The position numbers were made by a program, and so were the translations under genes. The notes beneath the pieces were generated by a model that searched no databases, was not told where the DNA came from, and saw only the letters and a program-made list of their open reading frames with translations. A stretch of DNA of 64,000 nucleotides from Sinomonas terrae (lineage in GTDB: Bacteria > Actinomycetota > Actinomycetes > Actinomycetales > Micrococcaceae): assembly GCF_022539255.1 (NCBI RefSeq), contig NZ_JAKZBV010000001.1, positions 806,001 to 870,000 of the forward strand, read 5' to 3'. Within the stretch, counting starts at the first letter, position 1, and each line of letters starts with the position of its first letter. This document shows, one piece after another, positions 16,894 to 25,292 of this stretch.

Positions 16894-17604
16894 GAGCAGG
16901 TTCTTGAGGCCGTGGAGCGAGATGCTGAAGGCGAGATTGTTCCCGGTCCAGGCGTACGCGAACACGAGCACAACCCCGAGCCCCAGGTACGGGGCGAGGG
17001 TCTGCAGGGTGAACGCGGAGCTGCTCAGGACATGCAGCGAGGCGAACAGGACGGTCGAGAGGACGTAGCAGACCCACCGGTTGAGGTAGAGGCTCAGCTT
17101 GCCGATCATGAGGTGCCGGAAGATGAACTCTTCGACGAACGGGCCGAGGATCACAAGCAGCGGCACAGTGAACCACCAGGGAACGCCTTCCACGACGGTC
17201 TGGACGCTCTCCTGGTTCTGCGAGATCTGGGCGCCCCCCGCGAGGCTCACGACGATCGCCGTCACGACGAGCATCGCGACGAGCATGAGCGGCAGGATCC
17301 CGATGGTGAACCACGGCCGCGACGCGAGGATCCGCACATCGCGGGATACGTAGGCGTGGGCCGCGACCACGGCGACGATGAAGACCACCCCGTACACCGC
17401 GAGGTTGAGGAGATAGGAACCGGCGACCGGGTTCTCCCGGAGCCACGCGATGTCCTCGAGCGGCAGGAAGGCCGCGGCGAGGGGGAGGAAGGCATAGAGG
17501 ACGACGGCGAGGGCGTCCGTTCCCGTGAACCGCCCGAAACGGCGCGCCGGCGCCGGATTTCCGGGCCGGCGTCGTGCAGGGGGCATCGAATGTACAGTGC
17601 GCAT
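16846..17604 (-). CDS. CPBP family intramembrane glutamic endopeptidase
   Basis: This 252-residue polytopic membrane protein of the CAAX protease/bacteriocin-processing (Abi) family carries the catalytic pair motif GPFVEEFIFRHL, with the later FxxxH motif in VLFASLHVLS. About six to seven helices are present. The substrate is unknown. No strong ribosome site marks the start; ATG at 17604 and ATG at 17586 are both possible. Its last 48 bases overlap the end of the ABC-F gene on the opposite strand. Confidence 0.88.
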   Translation of the reverse strand: MRTVHSMPPARRRPGNPAPARRFGRFTGTDALAVVLYAFLPLAAAFLPLEDIAWLRENPVAGSYLLNLAVYGVVFIVAVVAAHAYVSRDVRILASRPWFTIGILPLMLVAMLVVTAIVVSLAGGAQISQNQESVQTVVEGVPWWFTVPLLVILGPFVEEFIFRHLMIGKLSLYLNRWVCYVLSTVLFASLHVLSSSAFTLQTLAPYLGLGVVLVFAYAWTGNNLAFSISLHGLKNLLSVVLLYSLNLSALQS

Positions 17605-17679
17605 TTGCCGGTGGAACGAGCGGGCAGCCGAGAGCGTTCCGGCGTCACGGGTTGACCCTGTGGGCGTCGCGGGTAATCT

Positions 17680-17701
17680 TTATAGAACGAACGGTCGGTA
17701 A
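17680..17701. promoter_or_regulatory. PaaR-like operator upstream of the thiolase operon
   Basis: Read on the minus strand, the 22-bp site begins TTACCGACCGTTCG. It aligns with sites before paaZ (22497-22518), paaI (40119-40140) and paaA (50363-50384). A downstream partial copy has arisen by tandem duplication (17713-17734). Confidence 0.75.
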
Positions 17702-17734
17702 TTCAATTCAAGCCGGTCGGAAATTCAATTCAAG
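17691..17734. repeat. 22-bp tandem duplication of operator half and leader
   Basis: 17691-17712 and 17713-17734 differ at two positions and share GGTCGG and AATTCAATTCAAG. The second copy reaches the ribosome site of the thiolase gene and duplicates half of the PaaR-like operator. Confidence 0.85.
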
Positions 17735-17743
17735 GATGTGCTC

Positions 17744-18970
17744 ATGGCTGAGGCCTTTCTGATCGGCGGCGCGCGGACTCCGGTGGGCCGGTACGGCGGC
17801 TCCCTTTCCTCGGTCCGTCCGGACGATCTCGCGGCGCTGACGGTGAAGGCTGCCGTCGAGCGGGCCGGGATCGACCCCGAAGCGGTGGACGAGGTGATCC
17901 TGGGCAACGCGAACGGGGCGGGCGAGGAGAACCGGAACGTGGCCCGGATGGCGTGGCTGCTGGCCGGCTACCCGGACAGCGTCCCGGGGATCACGGTGAA
18001 CCGGCTGTGCGCGTCGGGCCTCTCGGCGATCATCATGGCCTCGCACATGGTCAAGGCTGGCGCGGCGGATTTGGTGCTCGCGGGCGGGGTCGAGTCGATG
18101 AGCCGTGCGCCGTGGGTCATGGAGAAGCCGGCGGCGGCGTTCGCGAAGCCCGGGGCAGTGTTCGACACCTCGATCGGGTGGCGGTTCACGAACCCGGCGT
18201 TCCTCTCGGGGGAGCTCGCCCGGGACGGAAAGGCGACGTACTCGATGCCGGAGACGGCCGAGGAGGTTGCTCGGGTGTTCGAGACCTCGCGCGAGGACTG
18301 CGACGCATTCGCGGTGCGCTCGCATGAGCGGGCGCTCGCGGCGATCGAGGCCGGCCGTCTGGCCCCGGAGATCGTGCCTGTGACGGTCACCGGGCGAAAA
18401 GGCGCGCAGACCGTCGTCGACACCGACGAGGGCCCGCGGCCCGGGACGAGCATGGAGGTCCTCGCGAAGCTGCGCCCGGTCGTGAAGGGCGGCTCGGTCG
18501 TGACGGCGGGGAACGCCTCGAGCCTGAACGACGGCGCCTCCGCGATCGTGGTGGCCTCGGAGGCCGCGGTGGAGCGCTTCGGCCTCGCGCCCCGGGCGCG
18601 GATCGTCGACGGGGCCTCCGCCGGAGTCGCGCCGGAGATCATGGGCATGGGGCCCGTCCCGGCGAGCCGGAAGGTGCTCGAGCGGACCGGCCTCTCGGTT
18701 GGCGACCTCGGCGCCGTCGAGCTGAACGAGGCCTTCGCGTCCCAGTCGCTGGCCGTGATGCGCGAACTCAAGCTCGACGAGGAGATCGTCAACGCCGACG
18801 GCGGCGCGATCGCCCTAGGGCACCCGCTGGGCTCCTCCGGTTCCCGACTCGTGGTGACCCTGCTGGGCCGGATGGAGCGCGAGCTCTCCGGGGCGGGCCG
18901 GAAGCTGGGTCTGGCCACGATGTGCGTGGGCGTGGGGCAGGGCACCGCGCTGGTCGTGGAGGGGGTCTGA
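17744..18970 (+). CDS. paaJ: Acetyl-CoA acyltransferase, probable 3-oxoadipyl-CoA thiolase
   Basis: This 408-residue thiolase has the nucleophile cysteine in ITVNRLCASGLSAI (about residue 88). The paired general-base motifs are NADGGAIALGHPLGSSGSR and the C-terminal ATMCVGVGQGTALV. It probably splits 3-oxoadipyl-CoA and 2,3-didehydro-3-oxosuberyl-CoA at the end of phenylacetate degradation; this assignment rests on the PaaR-like operator and the following genes. The ATG at 17744 follows AAGGA. It overlaps the next gene by one base (TGATG). Confidence 0.9.
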   Translation: MAEAFLIGGARTPVGRYGGSLSSVRPDDLAALTVKAAVERAGIDPEAVDEVILGNANGAGEENRNVARMAWLLAGYPDSVPGITVNRLCASGLSAIIMASHMVKAGAADLVLAGGVESMSRAPWVMEKPAAAFAKPGAVFDTSIGWRFTNPAFLSGELARDGKATYSMPETAEEVARVFETSREDCDAFAVRSHERALAAIEAGRLAPEIVPVTVTGRKGAQTVVDTDEGPRPGTSMEVLAKLRPVVKGGSVVTAGNASSLNDGASAIVVASEAAVERFGLAPRARIVDGASAGVAPEIMGMGPVPASRKVLERTGLSVGDLGAVELNEAFASQSLAVMRELKLDEEIVNADGGAIALGHPLGSSGSRLVVTLLGRMERELSGAGRKLGLATMCVGVGQGTALVVEGV

Positions 18971-19767
18971 TGGGCCTGGACGCGTCCGGATTCACGACCC
19001 TGCAGGTGGAGGACCGCGAGGACCGGCTGCACGTGCGGCTGCACCGCCCCGAGGTCCGCAACGCGATCGACGCGGCAATGGTCGAGGAGCTCCACGCAGT
19101 CTGCGCCTACCTCGAGGCGAACCCAAAGGTCCTGATCGTCTCGGGCACGCCCGCCGACCCGGGGACCGGGGCCAAGGGGATCTTCGCCTCGGGGGCGGAC
19201 ATCGCCCAGCTGCGCGAGCGCCGTCGTGATGACGCCCTCGCCGGGATCAACTCGACCGTCTTCGACCGCATCGCGAAGCTCCCCATGCCCGTCATCGCCG
19301 CGCTCGAGGGCTACGCGCTCGGCGGCGGGGCCGAGCTCGCGTACGCCGCGGATTTCCGCATCGGCACCCCGAGCCTGCGGATGGGCAACCCCGAGACGGG
19401 CCTCGGCATCATGGCCGCGGCGGGCGCGACGTGGCGCCTGCGGGAGCTCGTGGGGGAGGCCCTCGCCAAGGAGGTACTGCTCGCCGGGCGGGTCCTGATC
19501 GGGCAGGAGTGCCTCGACGCCGGCCTGATCACCGAGCTCGTCGAGCCGGACGAGCTGCAGGCGGCCGCGGACAGGCTCGCGGACCGGATCGCGGCGCAGG
19601 ACCCGCTGGCCGTGCGGATCTCCAAGGCCGTGTTCCACACCCCGCGGGAGGTCCACCCGCTCATCGACACGCTGGCCCAGGGCATGCTGTTCGAGTCCGA
19701 GGCCAAGTTCGAGCGCATGCAGGCATTCCTCGAGAAGAAGAACAAGAACGGGAAGAAGCAGCCATGA
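18970..19767 (+). CDS. paaF: Enoyl-CoA hydratase/isomerase, probable PaaF
   Basis: This 265-residue crotonase has the oxyanion-hole loops GIFASGADIAQLRE and ALEGYALGGGAELAYAADF, and the active-site acids in GNPETGLGIMAAAGATWRL. In this operon it most likely hydrates 2,3-dehydroadipyl-CoA before the dehydrogenase encoded next. Crotonases are hard to tell apart by sequence, so the symbol is from context. It is coupled to the thiolase gene (TGATG) and to the dehydrogenase gene (ATGA). Confidence 0.85.
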   Translation: MGLDASGFTTLQVEDREDRLHVRLHRPEVRNAIDAAMVEELHAVCAYLEANPKVLIVSGTPADPGTGAKGIFASGADIAQLRERRRDDALAGINSTVFDRIAKLPMPVIAALEGYALGGGAELAYAADFRIGTPSLRMGNPETGLGIMAAAGATWRLRELVGEALAKEVLLAGRVLIGQECLDAGLITELVEPDELQAAADRLADRIAAQDPLAVRISKAVFHTPREVHPLIDTLAQGMLFESEAKFERMQAFLEKKNKNGKKQP

Positions 19768-20678
19768 ACATCGAAGACGCCCTCAACGAAGCCCTCGGCG
19801 AGAACACCGCGCCGGCCGTCCCGTTGGCCGAGGGCCTGCCCGCGACCGTCGGAGTCCTGGGTGGGGGCCGAATGGGAGCCGGGATCGCCCACGCGTTCCT
19901 GACCAAGGGGTCCAAGGTCGTCGTCGTCGAGCGCGACGCCGAGGCCGCCCGCGGCGCTCGGCAGCGCGTCGAGGCATCGGTGGCCGTTTCGATCGAGCGC
20001 GGTGCCGTGGCCGCGAGCTCCGAGGCACTCCTGGCGGACTTCGCGACCTCGGTGGACTACGCCGACTTCGCATTCTGCGACCTCGTCGTCGAGGCCGTCC
20101 CCGAGGACCCCACGCTCAAGGCCACCGCCCTCGCCGCCGTCGAGGAGCAGATCTCTCCGCACGCCTTCCTCGCGACCAACACCTCGTCCCTCTCCGTCAC
20201 CGACCTCGCGGTCTCCCTCAAACGCCCCGGGCAGTTCCTCGGCCTGCACTTCTTCAACCCGGTCCCGGCCTCGACCCTGATCGAGGTCGTCATCGCCGAG
20301 GGAACCGCGGACGAGACGGTCGCCGCCGCCCGCCGGTGGGTCGAGGCGCTGGGCAAGACCGCCGTCGTCGTCAAGGACGCCCCGGGCTTCGCCTCGTCGC
20401 GGCTCGGCGTCGCGATCGCCCTCGAGGCGATGCGCATGCTTGAGGAGGGGGTCGCAAGCGCCGAGGACATCGACAACGCCATGGTGCTCGGCTACCGGCA
20501 CCCGGTGGGCCCGCTCAAGACCACCGATATCGTCGGTCTCGACGTGCGCCTCGGCATCGCCGAATACCTCCACAAGACCCTCGGCGAACGCTTCGCGCCC
20601 CCGCAGATCCTCCGGGACAAGGTCGCGGAAGGGCAGCTGGGGCGCAAGAGCGGCAAGGGCTTCTACGACTGGGCCTGA
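19764..20678 (+). CDS. paaH: 3-Hydroxyacyl-CoA dehydrogenase, probable PaaH
   Basis: The 304-residue enzyme has an N-terminal Rossmann fold (VGVLGGGRMGAGIAHAFL near residue 30) preceded by an extra 25-residue head. The catalytic region LGLHFFNPVPASTLIEVV carries the active-site histidine, and the C-terminal part has VVKDAPGFASSRLG and GYRHPVGPLKTTDIVGLD. It would oxidise 3-hydroxyadipyl-CoA with NAD. Its ATG overlaps the hydratase stop by 4 bases. The short length (one catalytic module) fits PaaH/FadB2-type enzymes. Confidence 0.9.
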   Translation: MNIEDALNEALGENTAPAVPLAEGLPATVGVLGGGRMGAGIAHAFLTKGSKVVVVERDAEAARGARQRVEASVAVSIERGAVAASSEALLADFATSVDYADFAFCDLVVEAVPEDPTLKATALAAVEEQISPHAFLATNTSSLSVTDLAVSLKRPGQFLGLHFFNPVPASTLIEVVIAEGTADETVAAARRWVEALGKTAVVVKDAPGFASSRLGVAIALEAMRMLEEGVASAEDIDNAMVLGYRHPVGPLKTTDIVGLDVRLGIAEYLHKTLGERFAPPQILRDKVAEGQLGRKSGKGFYDWA

Positions 20679-20694
20679 GGCCCTCTTCTTGCGG

Positions 20695-20738
20695 GAAGTG
20701 GCCACTCGTCGGTCGGGAGGTGGCCACTCGTCGGGTGG
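20695..20738. repeat. 22-bp tandem duplication upstream of the phosphatase gene
   Basis: 20695-20716 and 20717-20738 share GTGGCCACTCGTCGG and differ at three positions. They lie between the dehydrogenase stop and the phosphatase start. Confidence 0.7.
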
Positions 20739-20757
20739 GGCGGGGTAGGGTCGATGG

Positions 20758-21468
20758 ATGGATGACGCCGTCGCATGGGAAGGTGCCGTGAACGCCCGGC
20801 GCGTGCTGGGCTCGGTCTACCGGATGGGACGCAGCGAGTGGCTCACCGAGCGCGGCTGGCGGCAGATGTACGACGACGGCATCCGCACGGTGATCGACCT
20901 GCGGAACCCCGGCGAGCGGCGGCGTAGGGAGACCGATCCCGCGGTCCCGGCCGAGGCGCTGGCTGGCATCGAGGTCGTGAACGCCCCGACCGAGGACCCG
21001 GAGCACCCCGAGCTCGCGGACCTCTTCGCGCGTCAGGTCCCGCCGTACCTCAACCACCCGAACGGCTACGCGGGCGTCGTCCGGCTCTTCCCCGAACAGA
21101 TTGCCGCGGTGTTCCGGGCGATCGCGGAGGCGCCGGGCGGCGTCGTCGTCCACTGCTCCGCTGGCCGCGACCGCACGGGGATCATCGTGACCCTGCTGCT
21201 GCAGCTCGCCGACCCTGCGGTCGCCCAGGAGGCGGCCGCGGCGCAGTACGAGGCGAGCGTCCGGAGCATCAACGAATGGCACCGGATCAGCCCGTTCAAG
21301 CACCCGTACGAGCGGTATCAGGAGGCCGAGGAGCTCGAGCCGATCCTCGCCGAGCGCCAGGCGGCGCTCGCCGAGTTCGGGGCGGGGATCGACGCCGAGG
21401 AGTACCTCCTCGAGCACGGTCTCACTCGCGCGGAGCTGGAGCTGGTCAGGGAGAAGCTGCGCGGCTGA
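20758..21468 (+). CDS. Tyrosine-protein phosphatase (Tyr_phosphatase3 type)
   Basis: This 236-residue cytoplasmic enzyme of the MptpB-like class carries the P-loop VVVHCSAGRDRTGI with the catalytic cysteine at residue 133. The N-terminal VNARRVLGSVYRMGRSEWLTE and TVIDLRNPGER are typical of the family. It may remove phosphate from Tyr/Ser/Thr residues or phosphoinositides. The start could be the ATG at 20758 or a close alternative. It is followed closely by the convergent GDSL hydrolase gene. Confidence 0.9.
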   Translation: MDDAVAWEGAVNARRVLGSVYRMGRSEWLTERGWRQMYDDGIRTVIDLRNPGERRRRETDPAVPAEALAGIEVVNAPTEDPEHPELADLFARQVPPYLNHPNGYAGVVRLFPEQIAAVFRAIAEAPGGVVVHCSAGRDRTGIIVTLLLQLADPAVAQEAAAAQYEASVRSINEWHRISPFKHPYERYQEAEELEPILAERQAALAEFGAGIDAEEYLLEHGLTRAELELVREKLRG

Positions 21469-21486
21469 GGCCTCCTATGACTGGCC

Positions 21487-22308
21487 CTAGTTGTCTCCTT
21501 GCTGAATGAACGGCGCGACCGCCGGGACGTAGCCGTGCGTGTAGCCGCTGTCGTTCGGGTGGTACGAGCCGGGCGCGAGCCCAGTCGGCGTGAGGATCGG
21601 TCCGTTGATCCACGGGTCCTGCGAGCCGACCCCATGGCCCAGGAAACGGAAGGTGACGTCTGCGTACCCAGCCCCATTGCGCCATGCTGTCGTCGCGATC
21701 GTTGCGTTGAGAAGCAACGTTGCGGCGTTGACCGACGCAGCGGCTTGCCGCTGGGCGGCAGGCAGGCCAGAGACCGTGAACAGGAGCGGATAGCCCGTGA
21801 GCGTGATGCGGGCCGTCGGATCCTTCGCCCGTACAGCGGCGATCGTCGCGGACAGCTTCGCCGGGAGTTCCGGGATCAGGACTGTCGTCGAGTACAAGAG
21901 GGTCTGGTCGCACTGAGTCGCTGTGCCGAAGAAGCAGCTGACAACGGCGGCGCCTGCCCCGGCGTCGTTCGCGCCGACCGTAATCGTGACGTTCCGCGTG
22001 CTTGACGGAAGCTGGGGGACTTGCGTATTGACGACGTCTGAGGTCATTGCCCCGAAGCAGCCGAGGTCGGTGCCGCCGAGCTGGACGGGGTAGGCCACGG
22101 TGGTCTGCTGGCATAGGACGTTCGTCACCGTGCTGCCGCCGGTGCCGGCTGCGATCGAGTCGCCGAGCCCGACGTACGACGGCGATGATCCGGCTTGCGC
22201 AGGCAGAGCGGCGACGCCCGTGATGAATCCGAGCGCTGCAAGCAGCGCGACGATGGGGCGGGCGAGGCGGGCTGCGGTGGATGGTGAGGGTCGCGGGGAC
22301 ACGTTCAC
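21487..22308 (-). CDS. Secreted SGNH/GDSL hydrolase
   Basis: This 273-residue exported lipase/esterase-type protein begins with an Arg-containing N-region and the hydrophobic stretch PIVALLAALGFITGVAALPAQA, a Sec signal peptide. The nucleophile serine is in YVGLGDSIAAG, block III is VTITVGANDAG, and the C-terminal block SYHPNDSGYTHGY holds the acid/base residues. Several cysteines suggest disulfides in the mature protein. GTG at 22308 is taken as the start because AGGGAG lies 6 bases upstream. The gene is divergent from paaZ and shares its control region. Confidence 0.88.
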   Translation of the reverse strand: MNVSPRPSPSTAARLARPIVALLAALGFITGVAALPAQAGSSPSYVGLGDSIAAGTGGSTVTNVLCQQTTVAYPVQLGGTDLGCFGAMTSDVVNTQVPQLPSSTRNVTITVGANDAGAGAAVVSCFFGTATQCDQTLLYSTTVLIPELPAKLSATIAAVRAKDPTARITLTGYPLLFTVSGLPAAQRQAAASVNAATLLLNATIATTAWRNGAGYADVTFRFLGHGVGSQDPWINGPILTPTGLAPGSYHPNDSGYTHGYVPAVAPFIQQGDN

Positions 22309-22496
22309 GTGAGGCTCCCTTCGATGAGGCGCCGTACCGTTGTCGCCCGACCACCCAGCCCGGCGGACCGACGCCGGAAGGCGATCAGTCATGACTCGCG
22401 CAATGGTAGATTCATCCCGCTCTGGGCAGAAGAAGCCGATCGTCGCAATATATCGGCCTGTGCCAGGCACGCCTCTTCCGTGTATTGTGGAACCAT

Positions 22497-22518
22497 TACC
22501 GAACGGCCGGTCAGTAAT
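22497..22518. promoter_or_regulatory. PaaR-like operator upstream of paaZ
   Basis: This 22-bp palindrome begins TTACCGAACGGCC and ends GGTCAGTAA, the best mirror symmetry of the four sites in the window. One flanking base pair on each side also matches. It lies 65 bp before the paaZ start. Confidence 0.8.
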
Positions 22519-22582
22519 TGGTGCGAAAGTGCCAGATGCCCGGCCGCTTCCAGGAGTCCCGCATCGGAAGGAAACGTCGACG

Positions 22583-24697
22583 ATGACCACTGCCGCGGCA
22601 GAATCCGTCCAGACCACGATCGTCCCGAGCTATGTCCTCGACGCCTGGTGGACCCCCGAGACTGGCGCGGCAGGCAAGCCGGCCGAAGTCCGCGATGCGA
22701 GCACGGGCGAGCTCCTCGCTGCGGTGAGCACCGAGGGGCTCGACCTCGCCGCCGTCGTCCGCCATGGCCGCAGCGTCGGGCAGGCGGGCCTCGGCGCGCT
22801 GACCATCCACGAGCGCGCGCTCAAGCTCAAGGAACTCGCGCAGTTCCTCAATGGCCACCGCGACGAGATCTACGAACTCTCCTACAAGACCGGCGCCACC
22901 AAGCTCGACTCGATGGTCGACGTCGACGGCGGTATTGGCGTCCTGTTCACGTTCGGCTCGAAGGGCCGGCGCGAGCTCCCGAACAGCCACGTGATCGTGG
23001 ACGGTCCCATGGAGACGCTCTCCCGTGACGGCTCGTTCGTCGGCGAGCACATCTACTCGCGCATTCCGGGGGTCGCGGTCCAGATCAACGCCTTCAACTT
23101 CCCCGTCTGGGGGATGCTCGAGAAGTTCGCGCCCGCGTTCGTCGCGGGCGTCCCCACGATCGTGAAGCCGGCCACCCCCACGGGCTACGTGACCGAGGCC
23201 GTCGTTCGGCTCATGATCGAATCCGGCATCCTCCCCGCGGGCTCGCTCCAGCTGATCTCCGGCTCGGCGCGGACCCTGCTCGACGAGCTCGACTACCGCG
23301 ACATGGTCTCGTTCACCGGCTCGGCGTCGACGGCGAATCTGCTCAAGTCGCACCCGAACGTGGTTCACGGAGGCGTCCGCTTCACGTCCGAGACGGACTC
23401 GCTCAACGCTGCGATCCTCGGGCCCGACGCGGAGCCCGGCACGCCGGAATTCGATGCGTTCGTCCGCTCCGTCGTCACCGAGATGACCGTCAAGGCGGGC
23501 CAGAAGTGCACGGCGATCCGGCGCACCATCGTGCCGAAGGAACTCGTGGAACCGATCGTCGCAGCGATCGGTGAGCGCGTCACCCAGAAGGTGGTCCTCG
23601 GGGACCCTCGGGCCGAGGGCGTGACGATGGGGGCGCTCGCATCGGTCGGCCAGCTCGAGGACGTGCGGGACGCCGTCGAATCCCTCGTCGCAGCCGGCGC
23701 GCAGATCGCGTGGGGTTCGCTCGACGCGCCCGAGGTCGTCACGGCCGACGGCGGCAGGAAGATCGTGCCGGACGGCGCCTTCATGGGCCCCGTCGTCCTC
23801 ACGTGGAACGACGTCCGCGCGGCGGCGCTGCACGGTACTGAGGCGTTCGGGCCGGTCTCCTCCGTGGTGGGCTACGAGTCGATCGAGGAGGCCATCGAGC
23901 TCGCGGCCCTGGGCTCAGGTTCCCTCGTCGCGACCGTGTGCACGAATGACCCCAAGACAGCCCAGACCCTCACGCTCGGGATTGCTTCCCACCACGGCCG
24001 CGTGCTCGTGCTCAATCGCGAAGACGCCCGGACCTCGACGGGGCACGGCTCACCGGTCCCGCACCTCGTGCACGGTGGCCCGGGCCGCGCCGGCGGCGGC
24101 GAGGAGCTCGGCGGGATCCGCTCGGTCAAGCACCACATGCAGCGCACCGCGATCCAGGGCTCGCCCAACATGCTCACGGCCGTGACCGGTGTGTGGCACA
24201 AGGGTGCCGAACGCCACCTCGCTGACCCTGCTGATCCCGCAACGCATCCCTTCCGCAAGTCGCTTTCGGAGCTGCGGATCGGCGACGCCGTCCGTTCCGA
24301 GCTGCGCCAGGTGACGCTCGAGGACATCTCGCACTTCGCCGAAGAGACGGGCGACACATTTTACGCGCATACGAACCAAAAGGCAGCAGCCGCAAACCCG
24401 TTCTTCCCGGGAATCGTGGCCCACGGATACCTCCTCGTGAGCTGGGCCGCAGGACTCTTCGTCTCTCCCGAGCCGGGGCCTGTCCTCGCCAACTACGGCC
24501 TCGAGAACCTGCGCTTCCTCACCCCAATCCCCGCGGGCGATTCCATCCGCGTCACGCTCACCGCGAAGCAGATCACGCCGCGCGTCACGGACGAATACGG
24601 CGAGGTCTGCTGGGATGCCGTGATCGAGAATCAGGATGATGAGATCGTCGCGACCTACGACGTGCTCACCCTCGTCGCGAAGGAGTGGCCCGCTTAA
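22583..24697 (+). CDS. paaZ: Bifunctional ring-opening enzyme PaaZ (oxepin-CoA hydrolase / semialdehyde dehydrogenase)
   Basis: The 704-residue fusion has an N-terminal aldehyde dehydrogenase domain (about residues 1-540) and a C-terminal MaoC-like hydratase domain (about 570-700). The dehydrogenase nucleophile is in KAGQKCTAIRR (C309), and the hydratase part shows FAEETGDTFYAHTN and FFPGIVAHGYLLVS. PaaZ opens oxepin-CoA and oxidises the resulting aldehyde in phenylacetate degradation. Here it is not in an operon with other paa genes but stands alone behind its own operator. The ATG at 22583 has GGAAGGAA upstream. Confidence 0.95.
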   Translation: MTTAAAESVQTTIVPSYVLDAWWTPETGAAGKPAEVRDASTGELLAAVSTEGLDLAAVVRHGRSVGQAGLGALTIHERALKLKELAQFLNGHRDEIYELSYKTGATKLDSMVDVDGGIGVLFTFGSKGRRELPNSHVIVDGPMETLSRDGSFVGEHIYSRIPGVAVQINAFNFPVWGMLEKFAPAFVAGVPTIVKPATPTGYVTEAVVRLMIESGILPAGSLQLISGSARTLLDELDYRDMVSFTGSASTANLLKSHPNVVHGGVRFTSETDSLNAAILGPDAEPGTPEFDAFVRSVVTEMTVKAGQKCTAIRRTIVPKELVEPIVAAIGERVTQKVVLGDPRAEGVTMGALASVGQLEDVRDAVESLVAAGAQIAWGSLDAPEVVTADGGRKIVPDGAFMGPVVLTWNDVRAAALHGTEAFGPVSSVVGYESIEEAIELAALGSGSLVATVCTNDPKTAQTLTLGIASHHGRVLVLNREDARTSTGHGSPVPHLVHGGPGRAGGGEELGGIRSVKHHMQRTAIQGSPNMLTAVTGVWHKGAERHLADPADPATHPFRKSLSELRIGDAVRSELRQVTLEDISHFAEETGDTFYAHTNQKAAAANPFFPGIVAHGYLLVSWAAGLFVSPEPGPVLANYGLENLRFLTPIPAGDSIRVTLTAKQITPRVTDEYGEVCWDAVIENQDDEIVATYDVLTLVAKEWPA

Positions 24698-24734
24698 AAT
24701 TGGGGGCGTCAGTTCACCCTCGTGGAGGTGTGCC

Positions 24735-25139
24735 ATGACTCTGGCGACACGACCCGCAACCACCATCCTGACCGTAGCCGACGAGGCTCGTGCCAAGGAC
24801 TTCTACGGGGGAGCTCTCGGGCTCCCCGTCCGCGGAAAGGACCCGACCGGGATGTTGATCCTCGGCCTGGACGGCTCCGCTTGCCTCGGCCTCATGGTGG
24901 ACCCGGACGCGGTCCACACGGGCCACACCGCCCTCACGTTCGAAGTCGATGACCTCGAAACGGCGATGACGGACCTCGAACAGCACGGTGTGCACTTCGA
25001 GGACTACGACCTTCCCGACCTCAAGACGGATGAACACCACATCTTCGCTACGGGCGACGAGCGTGCCTCGTGGTTCGTGGACCCGGATGGGAACATCCTG
25101 TGCCTGCATCAGGGCGGGGCGATCGAATACAACATGTGA
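24735..25139 (+). CDS. VOC family protein
   Basis: The 134-residue protein opens with ATTILTVADEARAKDFYGGALGLP and ends with ASWFVDPDGNILCLHQ, the usual start and end of a stand-alone glyoxalase-fold module. Conserved positions include HTALTFEVDD and a late Asp-Pro-Asp-Gly turn. The substrate is unknown. GGAGGTG precedes the ATG at 24735. It follows paaZ by 37 bp and could be cotranscribed with it. Its stop codon lies inside a 16-bp tandem repeat. Confidence 0.88.
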   Translation: MTLATRPATTILTVADEARAKDFYGGALGLPVRGKDPTGMLILGLDGSACLGLMVDPDAVHTGHTALTFEVDDLETAMTDLEQHGVHFEDYDLPDLKTDEHHIFATGDERASWFVDPDGNILCLHQGGAIEYNM

Positions 25140-25180
25140 ACAGTCGGCCATGTGAAAAGTCGGCCATGTGAAAAGTCGGC
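25133..25180. repeat. 16-bp tandem repeat across the VOC gene stop codon
   Basis: Three copies of CATGTGAAxAGTCGGC lie at 25133-25148, 25149-25164 and 25165-25180. The TGA of the first copy is the stop codon of the VOC gene. Confidence 0.9.
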
Positions 25181-25205
25181 CGGCCAAGCCTCCTTGGCGC
25201 GGACG

Positions 25206-25244
25206 ACGACGGAGGGCCGGGCTGGGTGCCCGGCCCTCCGTCGT
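25206..25244. terminator. Strong hairpin between convergent genes
   Basis: Two 17-base arms (ACGACGGAGGGCCGGGC and its complement) enclose the loop TGGGT. It lies between the convergent VOC and lipoprotein genes and can serve as a terminator in both directions. Confidence 0.85.
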
Positions 25245-25292
25245 GTCAGCTCGCCTTCTGCCGAGTCAGCTCGCCTTCTGCCGTGTCAGCTC
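25243..25292. repeat. 20-bp tandem repeat across the lipoprotein gene stop codon
   Basis: Two full copies of GxGTCAGCTCGCCTTCTGCC (25243-25262, 25263-25282) and a partial third (25283-25292) are present. The TCA in the last one is the stop codon of the minus-strand lipoprotein gene. Confidence 0.88.

Noticed and set aside
17744..18970. Beta-ketoadipate (pcaF) thiolase of protocatechuate degradation
   Set aside because: No pca genes are present, while the operator and the next genes tie it to phenylacetate degradation.
24735..25139. Fosfomycin or bleomycin resistance gene
   Set aside because: The fold is shared, but no specific metal-ligand set or context supports a resistance role.
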